DNA of 52,843 bases from JBDRRP01 sp964446485 (GCA_964446485.1 CAYUOU010000022.1:1-52843); one strand, 5' to 3'; shown: positions 26,739-37,200, counted from the stretch's first letter. Numbers and translations are program-made. The notes: generated by a model from the sequence alone, not told the origin.

Positions 26739-26972
26739 GATAACATCGTCACCAAAGGCCAGATGTCCGGCGCCGAGCCATATATTGGAGAAACCGGGGA
26801 ATGTCAAAAACATCTTGGGAGGAGACGGCACACGGACGAACGCGGTCTGACACGGACGGCAAATCCCACATGAAATCCTCAGCTGTTGTCCGTTTCAGTC
26901 CGCGGAGTTGTTTCATTGCAGCGGCTCTGGTAAACACCGGCTTTCGCCACCTCCGGTAAAGGGTGCCGCACC

Positions 26973-28268
26973 ATGTTGGAAACCATCCCCGCCGTCGTCC
27001 GGGTCTTTATTGTCTTCGGGCTGATCCTGACCCTGATCCGGTTCAAGCTCTCCCTGGGAAACGCCTTTGTCATCGGCGCCGGCATTTTAGGGCTGATTTT
27101 CGGTATGGCCCCCGGCGCCATTTTCATTGCCGCCGGCCATGCCCTGGCAGACCCCAAAACCCTCTCCCTTTCCGTGGTCGTGGCGCTGATTCTCGTGCTG
27201 AGTCACAGCCTTGAAAAAACCGGGCAGATGGGTCGCCTCCTTGAGCGCTTCGCCGGACTCATCACCAACGCCCGCCTCAACATCGTCATTTTTCCGGCCC
27301 TCATCGGCCTCCTGCCCATGCCCGGGGGCGCCATTTTCTCAGCGCCAATGGTGAAAAACATTGGAAAGCCCTCCGGACTGACCGGCCCCGAGTTGAGCTT
27401 CATCAACTATTGGTTCCGCCACCTGTGGGAATACTGGTGGCCCCTCTACCCTGGAGTGCTCCTCACCACCGCGCTGGCCGGCATCGATCTGTGGGTTTTC
27501 GTCATGGCGCTCTTTCCCCTCACGGTCGTTGCCGTCGCTGCAGGGTATTACCAGCTGCACCGGATGATGCCAGCCAACCCGTCGTCCGCGACGCCGACAT
27601 CACCACGGCGCGCATTGCTCATGCCCTTCGTCAAGGAGCTGACCCCGGTGCTCATTGCCATTGTGCCCGGCATCCTTCTGGGCAACCTGCTTGAATGGCT
27701 GCTGGCGGGTCGACACGTCACCGTGGCCAAGGAACTCGGCCTCATCGTAGCCTTGACCGGTGCCATTTTCTGGGTCTGGGGGGTGAATCGCCTTCCTGCT
27801 GCAGCAAGGCGCGGCGTTGTGTTCCAAAAGGAACTTCTGGCAATGGTTTACATGGTGTCCGCCATACTGATTTTCAAAGGGGTGATGCTGGACAGCCGGG
27901 CAGTGGACGCCGTGAACGGGGAACTCCTCCGGTGGCAAGTGCCCCTGGTGGCCATTGCGGTAGTGCTGCCCTTTATCGTGGGGTTCGTGGTGGGCATCAC
28001 GATTGCCTTCGTGGGGGCCGCCTTTCCCATCGTGATCTCGCTGGTCACCGCCACCGGCGCCGGCGACCACATGCTGGCCTACATGATGCTGGGGCTGGCC
28101 GGCGGGTTCGCCGGCGTGCTGCTCTCCCCGCTGCACCTGTGCCTCCTGCTCTCCAATAGCTATTTCGGCACGACCCTGGGGCCCGTTTACCGCTATCTGT
28201 GGAAACCCTGCCTGACGCTGGTGCTCGGCGGGCTGGCCTATTTCGTCATCCTCACGCGGTTCGTTTAG
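26973..28268 (+). CDS. DUF401-family membrane protein
   Basis: This is a 431-residue integral membrane protein with roughly ten to twelve hydrophobic helices, matching the DUF401 family (COG1906), a group of presumed permeases common in anaerobes and archaea. Family-like features are the loop PALIGLLPMPGGAIFSAPMV (99-118) and the paired aromatic stretch FRHLWEYWWPLYPG. The C-terminal LLSPLHLCLLLSN is also typical. The transported substrate is unknown. AAAGGGTG lies nine bases before the ATG. It is transcribed away from typA as a single gene. Confidence 0.87.
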   Translation: MLETIPAVVRVFIVFGLILTLIRFKLSLGNAFVIGAGILGLIFGMAPGAIFIAAGHALADPKTLSLSVVVALILVLSHSLEKTGQMGRLLERFAGLITNARLNIVIFPALIGLLPMPGGAIFSAPMVKNIGKPSGLTGPELSFINYWFRHLWEYWWPLYPGVLLTTALAGIDLWVFVMALFPLTVVAVAAGYYQLHRMMPANPSSATPTSPRRALLMPFVKELTPVLIAIVPGILLGNLLEWLLAGRHVTVAKELGLIVALTGAIFWVWGVNRLPAAARRGVVFQKELLAMVYMVSAILIFKGVMLDSRAVDAVNGELLRWQVPLVAIAVVLPFIVGFVVGITIAFVGAAFPIVISLVTATGAGDHMLAYMMLGLAGGFAGVLLSPLHLCLLLSNSYFGTTLGPVYRYLWKPCLTLVLGGLAYFVILTRFV

Positions 28269-28917
28269 AGGGTACTTGTCAGAAGACTGTTCCGTTTTTC
28301 GTCATTCCAGAAGCGCTTGCTAATCCGACAGCGCACTTGAGCGACTTGCTTCACCGACCACAGGAATGAGAAAGGCAAAGCACGGTTTTCACTGACTGGT
28401 GGATCGTGCGGAACGATAGGCGCTAAATGCTGTTTTGGGTGTTGAAATAGGAAAATAGCATTTAGCCTCGCATTGGATGATTATTGCCCAAAACGCGACA
28501 TTGAGGACAGCGGGAACTGTTTTTCCGATATTGACAGTGCACTGATCAATTTGCGAATAGTGAGGCAATCCACGGGAGCAGCTACATCTTGAGGCACCAG
28601 TAAGATCCAAACACAATCTTAGATAAGAGGTAACAGGCATGCTAAAAGGCAAGGCCCTATTTCCCTCTGCCTAAGAATCGAATGGCAGCGCCTGGTCGCC
28701 GGAAGCGGTCGAACTTGGGCTGCTTGGAAACGGCGGTTGAAGCACGGAGTCTACTGAACATGGAGAAAGACGTTTTGGGGGAAGCGCGGTCGCGTCCGCG
28801 AAAGCCGTGCAACGGCCGTGGAACCCCTGTCGAACCACGAAACAGAGTTCGAACCACGAAGGCCAGATCCCTAAAAGAACATAGAATTCAACACGCTTGA
28901 CAGGAAAGGAGAACAAA
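28269..28917. other. Long intergenic region with a hairpin
   Basis: These 649 bases hold no open frame with protein character on either strand. The visible structures are the imperfect hairpin centred at 28444 and a direct repeat CGAACCACGAA near 28841 and 28852. The base composition is less GC-rich than in the flanking genes. It could be a decayed gene or hold an unrecognised RNA. Confidence 0.5.
28422..28466. repeat. Inverted repeat GCTAAATGCT/AGCATTTAGC
   Basis: The perfect 10-bp arms 28422-28431 and 28457-28466 are extended by GTTTT/AAAAT on the inside and AGG/CCT on the outside, giving a stem of about 17 bp with two interruptions and a loop of some 15 bases. No T run follows. It may be a structured RNA element, a protein-binding dyad or the end of a small mobile repeat. 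Confidence 0.5.
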
Positions 28918-29478
28918 ATGAAACGCTGCCTGATGTTGCTGCTGATGCTTGCCGTCTTTGCCGGCGGCTGCGCCACGACACAGATGGTCAAGCCCGACCA
29001 GCCGCCGGACCTCGCCCCGGACGGCGATACGGCTCTGCTGGTGATTCTTCGGGACACGTACTTCGGCGGGGCCATAGTATTCTGGAACTATCTTGACGGT
29101 AAGTTTATCGGCGAGACCATGGGAAACACCTACATCGTTAGTGAAGTCGAGCCCGGACCGCACTATGTGGTATCGGAAACGGAAAACACCGGCATCGCCC
29201 ATTTGAATTTCGAAGCGGGAAAACAGTATTTCCTGCGCCAGGGAATCGCGGTGGGCATCTGGCGTGCAAGGACTTCCGGGTTTTTCCCGGTACCCGCCGA
29301 GGAGGCGAAAAAGGCGATCCAGGAGTGCACCTACCTGCAGGTGGATGAAAGCAAGACTTTCCCGGATATGGACACAGCGCTCTATCAGAAGGCCATCGAC
29401 GAGTACGAGGCCGGTGTCCGGGACAATCCGGAAGGATACAAGGAACTGCTCGATTACCGGGGCGAATACCCCCAGTGA
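28918..29478 (+). CDS. Outer-envelope lipoprotein with DUF2846-like domain
   Basis: This is a 186-residue lipoprotein: a signal peptide with the lipobox FAGGC (Cys18), then a beta-rich domain. LLVILRDTYFGGAIVFWNYLDGKFIGE and VEPGPHYVVSETENT fit the DUF2846 pattern, with EAGKQYFLRQG as its late strand. AAGGAG precedes the ATG at 28918. The C-terminal 40 residues (DMDTALYQKAIDEYEAGVRDNPEGYKELLDYRG) are helical. It is a single gene with no informative neighbours and no known biochemical role. Confidence 0.78.
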   Translation: MKRCLMLLLMLAVFAGGCATTQMVKPDQPPDLAPDGDTALLVILRDTYFGGAIVFWNYLDGKFIGETMGNTYIVSEVEPGPHYVVSETENTGIAHLNFEAGKQYFLRQGIAVGIWRARTSGFFPVPAEEAKKAIQECTYLQVDESKTFPDMDTALYQKAIDEYEAGVRDNPEGYKELLDYRGEYPQ

Positions 29479-29794
29479 CGGTGCAGCGCTTCGAAACGAT
29501 GCCCGTTGCGGCCCGGGCGGCTGTCCACCGGTGCTTCGACCGGGCCGCTGAAGCTATGTGCGCTTTCCCATAGGACGTTGAAATCGTATGCCATGGAAGC
29601 TTCAAAGGACCGCGACCTCCGCCTACCTGACGCTTGTGATCGTAGGCTTTGCGATCAACCTACTTTGAAATATGCCCTCGCTATACAAATATGAAGAGAC
29701 TTTACGAGGTGCTTCGCCGGTGTTTTAAGTGGCCTTTTTTTAACCTTGCGGGGCGGGAGAATTCTGACTGTGAGTAGAGATTGTTTAATACGCG
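29479..29794. other. Gene-free stretch at the left border of the polyene-type locus
   Basis: Nothing with coding character is seen in these 316 bases. The GC content drops towards 29700-29790, with short T runs. It marks the boundary between single genes and the large biosynthetic locus. Confidence 0.5.
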
Positions 29795-30784
29795 CTATAG
29801 GCGCGTTTTAAAGAACGACCAGATAACGGACGCTGCATCGTAGTCTTTCAATGGATGCGCGTTGTCAAGTTCGGCTGTGAAAAATGGGCCCGGCCAGACA
29901 TGGTCCCATCCGGCAAGGACGTATGTTGCAACGGAATTGCCGCTTTTGCAGACTTCCCAGAGCGTCTCCGTCACAGCACCGTTTCTATCGGTTTTTATAA
30001 TGGACTCGTCACTGCATTCATTTGCATTGCGCCAGAAATCGGCGCTCGCCGCCAGCGATTGGTAGACCCGCGGCTCACCGCCCCTGTCGCTGAGACCACC
30101 GGCCGCAGGCACGTCTTTGTCGGCACTGCCGTGAATGAGCAACATGGTAACCGGATTCTCAGGCAACGGGATCTGCCAGGGGCTCTGGTCGTCACCCACG
30201 CGGCTGCCAATGGACCCGGCAAGAACGGCAGCACCATCCAAGACATGGCTCTTCTCTGCAGCGAAACGGTGTACGAACATGCCACCGTTGGAAAATCCCA
30301 CCATGAATACCCTGCTCACAACGAACCGCTCGCGCGTGGCCTCGATAGCGAAAGAAACAAACCCCACGTCATCGATGTCGTCTTGGGCGGCTTTACCGCA
30401 ACAATGGCCAGCGTTCCAGTGCTGAAGATAGCCTAAAAGACCGATGCCCTCAGGATACAAAACTATAAATCCCTCTTTATCAGCCAGGTCGCTGAACCCG
30501 GAATACCGGGCCATGCCCTCGGCAGTATCGAAAGCCCCGTGAACAACAACCACAAGCGGCACGGGGCGCTGCTCTTGGAAGCCGGCGGGGATGTGGATAT
30601 TATAAAAACGGTCGAAAGCTCCAGTACGAAAATTCGCCGCCACGCGATAAGTGCTCCGAGCGCTGACCGATCCATCCCCAAGATAGGCAGTACATCCCTG
30701 CATCGCAGCCAATGCAAAGGCTGTTACCATCGAAAGAATCGCTCGCCCATAGAATCCTTTAAAGGGTTCTTTAAAATTTATCAC
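29795..30784 (-). CDS. Lipoprotein esterase of the PHB depolymerase/LpqC type
   Basis: This is a 329-residue alpha/beta hydrolase with an N-terminal export signal and a probable lipobox (AAMQGC, Cys31), so it likely acts on the periplasmic side. HGAFDT marks the oxyanion loop, Ser165 in VGFSNGG is the nucleophile, and a late DHVWPG supplies the histidine. The fold is that of polyhydroxybutyrate depolymerase/feruloyl esterase-like enzymes. The start is GTG at 30784, with AAGGAG about nine bases upstream. Earlier ATGs overlap the ligase gene and give no better signal. It is 13 bp behind the ligase gene, so it is the last gene of the leftward arm. It may release or remodel an ester-linked product. 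Confidence 0.8.
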   Translation of the reverse strand: MINFKEPFKGFYGRAILSMVTAFALAAMQGCTAYLGDGSVSARSTYRVAANFRTGAFDRFYNIHIPAGFQEQRPVPLVVVVHGAFDTAEGMARYSGFSDLADKEGFIVLYPEGIGLLGYLQHWNAGHCCGKAAQDDIDDVGFVSFAIEATRERFVVSRVFMVGFSNGGMFVHRFAAEKSHVLDGAAVLAGSIGSRVGDDQSPWQIPLPENPVTMLLIHGSADKDVPAAGGLSDRGGEPRVYQSLAASADFWRNANECSDESIIKTDRNGAVTETLWEVCKSGNSVATYVLAGWDHVWPGPFFTAELDNAHPLKDYDAASVIWSFFKTRL

Positions 30785-30797
30785 AGCTTGGATCTCC

Positions 30798-32204
30798 TTA
30801 TTTTTCCTGACCGGAGTTTTCGTTATTGCCAACACGCTCGAAGATGATCTGTGCGATGGCCTCCCGATCCACCTTGCCTGCCGCCGTTAGGGGCAGTATG
30901 CCAATTGTGTACAACCGCTTTGGCATCTCATGGGGTTCCAGGAACATTGCCAGCTTCGCTATGAGAGTCTCTCTATCCTGGTTGGTTTCCACTAGTGCGG
31001 TGATCGTGTTTCCCCGGGTGCCGCCGGCCGGCATGGCTAACACACAGGCGTTGGTTACCGCCTCTATGCGTAGGAGTGATTCGCGAATGGTTTCCAGATC
31101 CACCCGTTTGCCACCGACCTTGATAACGCTGTCAGTACGGCCTCCGAGCAAAAAACCACCAGACTCTCCGAGAACGGCTTTGTCATCTGTCTGGTAAAAA
31201 CCATCTTCATTTGTGGGCAGGCCGGCCGATAAAAACGGGCTGCGCACGCTGAGGTGGCTACCGCTAACTTGCCAATCGACAACCGATAGCGGGATATACT
31301 CCGATTCACCAACTGAACGACACCGGGTGGCGATGCCACCGGTTTCTGTAGAACCGTAGACTTCCACCACCGGGACACCGGTCCGGTTGGTGAAGGCGGC
31401 TCCTGTTTCGGGAGCCAAGGGACCGGCTGATGAAAAGGCGGTTTTCAAGGAGCCCCCAAAGGCTAAGCCAGTACCAAGCGCCCGGTAGTGAGCAGGTATA
31501 CTCACCAAAACAGAGGCGCTAAACTGTTCTACGCTGTCTAGTATTTCCGCTGGGAACACCGGCGTCCCCGGCACTACGGCCGCTCCGGAAACCAGAGGGA
31601 TGAGAACCGAGAACAGGAGGCCGTAGATATGAAGCGGGGAGACCGTGGCCAGAATGGTGTCCGTAGGGCCAATACCGTGCAGGGTTGCCTGCAACAGGGC
31701 TTCGCCCAGCAGATTGAGTGGGGACTTGCTCCAGATTCGGGGCTTTTGGGTTGATCCCCCGGTGAAGAGCATCACCCAGTCCATATCGAGTGGGATATTG
31801 ATCTCAGGATGCATCTCGTCTTCGACGGAAACGGGCGGCCTGATAGCCGAAACGCCCTCTGGCAGTGGTAGCCCACTATCGATCACAGCGGCGCTGTATG
31901 GTGAATGCTGATGTAGCGCGTTCAAGGCCTTTGCTGATGGAGCATGGGGCAGCAGCAACCGGGTTCGACCGTCGAGACTGGCCAATACCGCTGAAGCGGC
32001 CAATGCTCGATCACCGGTGCATAGGCAAATTTGCCGAAGGTCCGCACCACAGTCATGAAACGCCTTTTGCAACTTGCCGGCCATTGCATAAACCGATGCA
32101 ACGGTTGCGCCGCCTTGGATGAAGTAACGTTCTGGATGGAGGGGTCCCGCCGACATCTCCTTTATCCATTGCGTCAGCATGACGGTTGATTGGTGTGAGC
32201 GCAT
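30798..32204 (-). CDS. AMP-forming acyl/aryl ligase (APE-type)
   Basis: This is a 468-residue member of the ANL adenylating family. The phosphate loop is LFTGGSTQKPR (147-157), the adenine motif EVYGSTETGG, then YQTDD and GGRTDSVIKVGGKRV, and the catalytic lysine lies in LPLTAAGKVDRE. These enzymes activate a carboxylic acid as acyl-AMP and pass it to CoA or an acyl carrier protein. In aryl-polyene loci a homologue loads the starter acid. Here no gene for an aromatic starter is visible, so the acid is unknown. The start at 32204 has AAGGA about ten bases upstream; the ATG at 32261 has none. It ends 13 bp before the esterase. Confidence 0.85.
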   Translation of the reverse strand: MRSHQSTVMLTQWIKEMSAGPLHPERYFIQGGATVASVYAMAGKLQKAFHDCGADLRQICLCTGDRALAASAVLASLDGRTRLLLPHAPSAKALNALHQHSPYSAAVIDSGLPLPEGVSAIRPPVSVEDEMHPEINIPLDMDWVMLFTGGSTQKPRIWSKSPLNLLGEALLQATLHGIGPTDTILATVSPLHIYGLLFSVLIPLVSGAAVVPGTPVFPAEILDSVEQFSASVLVSIPAHYRALGTGLAFGGSLKTAFSSAGPLAPETGAAFTNRTGVPVVEVYGSTETGGIATRCRSVGESEYIPLSVVDWQVSGSHLSVRSPFLSAGLPTNEDGFYQTDDKAVLGESGGFLLGGRTDSVIKVGGKRVDLETIRESLLRIEAVTNACVLAMPAGGTRGNTITALVETNQDRETLIAKLAMFLEPHEMPKRLYTIGILPLTAAGKVDREAIAQIIFERVGNNENSGQEK

Positions 32205-32393
32205 GACTTGTTGTCCTTGGTGAATAACGGCCGTCGGTGACGAATACTGACCATTAATCATGTCAATTAGGGTTTCGTGCCTTTGTCAGAAGCGCCTTCA
32301 ATGCGTAAAGGGCCGCCTTGACTTTGCAGGGGGTATTCATTAGTTTGCCATCCTGTTTGTGGCCCGGGGGTCAATATGAATGGTTAGAATCTC

Positions 32394-33437
32394 ATGAGAT
32401 GCTCGATAATGGATCAGAGTGAATTTGGATTCACCGCATCGGAAGTGGCCGACGCTGTAAAACGCGGCGGCCTGCTGACCATGGAGATAGAGTTCAGCCT
32501 GAGATGCAGCTTTCATTGCCCCTACTGCTATGTGCCCCAGAAAGAAGATTTCGATGATGAACTTACCACTGAGGAGATCCGTGATATCATCATTCAAGCC
32601 AAATCCCTGGGGGCCAGAAAAATTATCATACTTGGTGGAGAGCCATCCATCTATCCCCACATCGAGGCGATGATCGCGTATATTCGCGATCTGGACCTTC
32701 AAGTGGAGATGTTTACCAATGGCAGTGGTATTACCCCCGATTTTGCCGATCTGCTTCACGTTCATGGTGTCCGTGTCGTGCTCAAGATGAACTCCTTTGA
32801 TGAAGCACTTCAGGATCGGTTGGCGGGAAAGAAAGGCGCCTACAGGGTCATTCAACAAGCGCTGAATCATCTTCAGGCGGCCGGCTACCCCTCGAACGAT
32901 GCATTCCTGGCCGTATCTACCATCATCTGCAGCCAGAACATCAACGAGATTCCCGATTTGTGGCAATGGCTGAGAGACCGAGGTATCGTCCCCTACGTCG
33001 AGATCATCACCCCCCAAGCCAACGCACTGGAGAACACCTGGCTCGATGTGCCGCCATCACGCGTGCATGAGCTATTTAAAACCTTATCCGACATCGATCG
33101 CGCCAAGTATGGGCATCACTGGGACCCTCAACCGCCGCTGGCAGGCAATAAATGTCTCCGCCATCAGTTCTCCTGTCTGGTCAACGCACGCGGCGAGGTA
33201 ATGCCATGTGTCGGAGTGACCTTGCCCATGGGAAATATCCGCAAGGAACTTTTAAAGGATATCCTCGCCAACAGTTCTCTCCTGAAAGATCTTAAGAATT
33301 ATCGACAGACTATAAAAGGTCCCTGCCGCGATTGTGATAAGGCCGCCTCGTGCTATGGCTGCCGGGGAGCCGCCTTTCAACTCACCGGTGACCCCTTGGC
33401 CTCAGATCCGCTTTGCTGGAAGAATTGTCGCAGTTAA
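32394..33437 (+). CDS. Radical SAM/SPASM protein
   Basis: This 347-residue radical SAM enzyme has cluster cysteines 38, 42 and 45 in CSFHCPYC, the SAM-binding ILGGEPSIYPH, and a cysteine-rich C-terminus (CLRHQFSC, then MPCVG, CRDC, CYGC, and a final CWKNC). That end fits a SPASM domain holding auxiliary iron-sulfur clusters. Such enzymes modify peptides, carbohydrates or lipids by radical chemistry. It is the only rightward gene in this part of the locus, divergent from the ligase. Its last 56 bases overlap the convergent deacetylase gene. The ATG at 32409 is an equally possible start; neither has a strong ribosome site. Confidence 0.88.
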   Translation: MRCSIMDQSEFGFTASEVADAVKRGGLLTMEIEFSLRCSFHCPYCYVPQKEDFDDELTTEEIRDIIIQAKSLGARKIIILGGEPSIYPHIEAMIAYIRDLDLQVEMFTNGSGITPDFADLLHVHGVRVVLKMNSFDEALQDRLAGKKGAYRVIQQALNHLQAAGYPSNDAFLAVSTIICSQNINEIPDLWQWLRDRGIVPYVEIITPQANALENTWLDVPPSRVHELFKTLSDIDRAKYGHHWDPQPPLAGNKCLRHQFSCLVNARGEVMPCVGVTLPMGNIRKELLKDILANSSLLKDLKNYRQTIKGPCRDCDKAASCYGCRGAAFQLTGDPLASDPLCWKNCRS

Positions 33438-34224
33438 ACTGCTCACCGACCATTTCTATCAGCGGCAAAATGGTCAAACGCCTGCGGTTCATTTCACTCA
33501 AGAGCATTCGTACTTCCTTGATCCACACCGGCAATTGAGTCACATCCGGTGGTGTTGCGTCATGGAGCATGATGATGTCACCAGTGCATACTTTTGCAAG
33601 AATGCGTTTTGAAATACCCTTTACACGTCGGTTGCCGGCATCTAAGGCGCGCCGGCTGTAGGTGACTGCGATCATCCCACGGCGATGGAGCACCTCTGCC
33701 AAGTCAGGCCCAATGATCCCTACCGGTGGCCGAAATAGTGGACTCTCAACTCCATGACGCTGAAGCACGCTGCGGGTCTGGTCAATTTCCTGAGCAATGA
33801 ATTTGGCTCCCCGCAGCATCATGAACATGTCATGGGTGTATGAATGGTTGCCCACGTCATGTCCTTCATTCTTGATGGCCTCCAACAGCGCCGGATAGGC
33901 CGCGGCACGTTGTCCGGTTACAAAAAATGTGGCATGTGCATGATGGCCGCGCAAAAGCTCAAGAAGCACCGGTGTGGTGATCGGATCCGGACCGTCGTCA
34001 AAAGTGAGGGCGACGCCGGTGGTGGCTTTTCCCCGCGTCACGACCGACATGAAAAAGCCCAGCGCCGGTAGAAATGGTGCAGCCATACTCGCCAGCACAA
34101 AAAGGGTCAATGGTACTGCGGACACCCTGACGTCGATGCTGGCCAAAACCATGGCCAGGGCAATGGCCCAAGCACCGGCAACTTCGCCTGGACGCATTCG
34201 GCGGTTTCCGAGAACATGCCTCAT
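33382..34224 (-). CDS. Membrane-anchored NodB-type deacetylase
   Basis: This 280-residue protein has two N-terminal transmembrane helices (about 14-30 and 36-60) and a NodB homology domain. The metal and catalytic motifs TFDDGPD, HSYTHD, RPPVG and MLHD are complete. The family removes acyl groups, usually N-acetyl from amino sugars, with a metal such as zinc. Its start overlaps the stop of the MMPL-methyltransferase gene (ATGA), so the two are coupled. In this setting it may deacetylate a sugar attached to the lipid product, together with the GT25 transferase. The 3' end overlaps the opposing radical SAM gene by 56 bp. Confidence 0.88.
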   Translation of the reverse strand: MRHVLGNRRMRPGEVAGAWAIALAMVLASIDVRVSAVPLTLFVLASMAAPFLPALGFFMSVVTRGKATTGVALTFDDGPDPITTPVLLELLRGHHAHATFFVTGQRAAAYPALLEAIKNEGHDVGNHSYTHDMFMMLRGAKFIAQEIDQTRSVLQRHGVESPLFRPPVGIIGPDLAEVLHRRGMIAVTYSRRALDAGNRRVKGISKRILAKVCTGDIIMLHDATPPDVTQLPVWIKEVRMLLSEMNRRRLTILPLIEMVGEQFNCDNSSSKADLRPRGHR

Positions 34225-37200
34225 ACGGCTGCTGCCTTGCCGGATTTATAAAACCGCAGCCACACCAGGTCACCGGCAGTACCTGAAGTCAGGGAGCGAT
34301 CATTGGTGAATCCGGCCCGCCCGAACAGTCCCACCAATACGTCTGGATCACGAAAGACGGGCGTAATGCCGGCCAAGGCCAACCGGAAATTTTCAAGACG
34401 ATAGGCCAGCGTTTTTTTGCCGGGCGGCGGGATGGTCGCCCGAACGATCAGGGGAGCGCCGGGTGCCATGACATTGAAGATTCGGTTAGCGGTTTCTGCC
34501 AGATCCACCTCAGACAGATAGTGAACCATGTCCAGCATCATGACCAGATCGGCCTGAGCGCCTTCGGGAGGCAACATTGGTGCAGCGCCGACAACGATGG
34601 TTCCCCGGTTTCCCAAAGCTCTTTTGGCAACCGATGCGCGCCCCGGATCCGGCTCGATGCCATAAATGTGCGCCCTGGGATAGGTCTCTGCTGCCAAGCA
34701 ACCGGGCACGCCGTAGCCGGCGCCGATGTCTATCACCGAGTGAATGCCGGCGGCTTCCGGCAGCAACCCCATGATTTCAGAAAACAATGGGTCCAGCCGC
34801 AGTTTGAAACGGGCGAACATCCGTGGATAGGCTTCCATATGTGCGTAGCGGGCCAGAACCCGTTTCGTCAGGATCCCCCCCGTCGGCTGCGGCTGACGGC
34901 TGAAATGCCAGGATAGTAAAGGCGGCAGTAGAAGAAAGGCCCCGGCAAGGGCGCTACTGATGCCGATTACGGACATCATACCGGCACTGCGCAGCATGCC
35001 GTGTGTCGCCGTGCCTAACACCCCGAATCCAATAAGGGTGGAGATGGCAGCCATGAGCACCGCCAGGCGAACGATTTGGAAATAAGGGTGTGCGATGTCC
35101 CTGTAGCGCTGGTAGGCAGAAACTAAAAGCAGTGAATAATCGATGCCCATGCCGAACACGATGATTGCCAACATGAGCGCCGGAATATCGAGAGGATGCC
35201 CTATGAGATTGAGGATGCCCAGGGTGCAAACCATGGCGAAAGCCACCGGCGCGAGGGATATGATGGTCAGCCGAATGTCCAAAAAGAAAATGGCCAGAAG
35301 CCCCACCACGCTAATAACTACCATCGCCGCCATCTTCAGGAAGGTGGCGAACAGCAAGCCGCCGAAGTGTCTTGAAAATGCGGTTGGCTCAAAAACGCGG
35401 CCGTAGGGCTTCAACGGGCTGGCCAATGAAATCTCTTTCGACGGTGGTGTTGAAAAGGTCAGAAACTGATTCCATGAACCGTTGCCGGATGCTTCGGATA
35501 TCCCCATCAACTGGTAAAGTGATGGGGGAATCGGCACGGCGGCAAGCGATTGGGTTGCAGTCAATTTATGAAGAAATGGTTTAAATGCTTGCGTCGAAAA
35601 TCCGATGGCAGCAGCTTCCCTGACTAGTGTTTCACTGACTGCGGCAATGCGCCTGTCATCCCAAAAAACCGACCACGCCGCGGCGTTGCGCGATGCCGCC
35701 TGCCGGCCTGGAAACACCATCGATGGTATGAACCCGGAAAATTCGCCGTCTGCATTCCCATGACCACGGAGTTCAGCCATCAGGGCGTCATTCTTGTCCT
35801 GAAGCGCCTCCAAAGAAGGCGCCTGCATCATGAGAAACGTTCGGCTGAAGGTGTCCCCCCAGACCGTCATGAATAGCCTTTCCGCGGCTTGGGTGGCCGG
35901 ACTCACTGTGTTCATGGCACTGAGGTTGACGTTAAACTGTGGCCAAGCGAACCACATCAGCCCGACGGTTGCCATAATAGCTGCTATCGCTCCGGGGCGG
36001 CCGGTTTGCATCAACAGATCTGCCAGGCGCTGAAGCGGTAGTGTGCGGGCTTTTGCCGCAGGCAATTCCGGGATAATTTTGGGAAGCACCGTATGAATGG
36101 TCAGAAATGATGAAATGATGCCCAGGGCCGTGAACGTTCCCAGTTGGCTAAGCATGGGGAAACCGCTGAATGCCAGCGCGAAGAAGGCCCCTGCAGTGGT
36201 CAATACGGCCAGAAGTCCTACTGCACGCGCCTCACGGGCAGATTCTCGTCCAAAAGTTTTCTCGGGCTGATCGGCGAAAAGCAGATAGGTAATGCCGTGA
36301 TCCACGGTAATGGACAGTATCGCACCGCCAAAACCAAGCACCATGATGGAAATGGCATCATAAAAGAGAGAATAGATAAAAAATGCGATGCACGCACCCC
36401 AAACGGCCGGCAGTAGCGCGATGAGGCCAATATACGGTCTGGGAAAAGTGATAAGCAGCAGGATGGCAATGCCCACGGTTGCCAGCGTGATGGCCTTCTG
36501 AACGTCTTTTCTGATGATGGTCTCGTTGTCCAAGGCCGCACGATAGGCTCCCATGGGCGTAAAAGTAACCCCATCTCCGCCGAGCCGTTCAATCACGCCC
36601 GTCTCGATCGTTTTCAGCGTCGCGGCTAGTCGGCGCGCAAACCCGGTGTCCGTGCCCGGCACCCGTGGACGCGCCATCACCATTACGTGAGCACCGTCCG
36701 CTGAAAACAGTCTACCGGCGATATATTGCACCTGGTCAGACGGAGCCAGATGCCGAAGGCGTGACAATACGAGTTCCCGGAGACCCAACGGGTCCTGCTC
36801 AAAAAAAGCCAGCTGGCCGATACCTTCCATTCCAGCCAGTTGTATTTGAATGCCCCGCAGTCTTTCACTGATAAATGCCGGTGACAGGCGCGGTGTTACC
36901 CCTTCGGCCAAATCCTTTCCCGAAAACAATAGTGGCATATGATCAAGCATGTGGGAGACGAGTTCGAGCCCGGCTTCCTCAAAACCGGCCATTCCGACTT
37001 GGGCAAAAAGGCCGCTTTCTCTGAGTGCAGCCTCTGTGTACTCGGCATAGACAGCCAGCCTATCGGTATCAGGCGGCTTCAGTCCGATGTCTATCGTCAG
37101 TTGATCCTGAATTGGATGCGCGTTGAATATCGCCAAGGCGTCGGCGATGACCGGATCGTCGGTGGGGAGCGCCTTCATGACATCGGTGTCAATATCCAGC

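Noticed and set aside
29790..29806. ACGCGC/GCGCGT hairpin at the end of the esterase gene as terminator
   Set aside because: The stem is only six bp and on the relevant minus strand no T tract follows.
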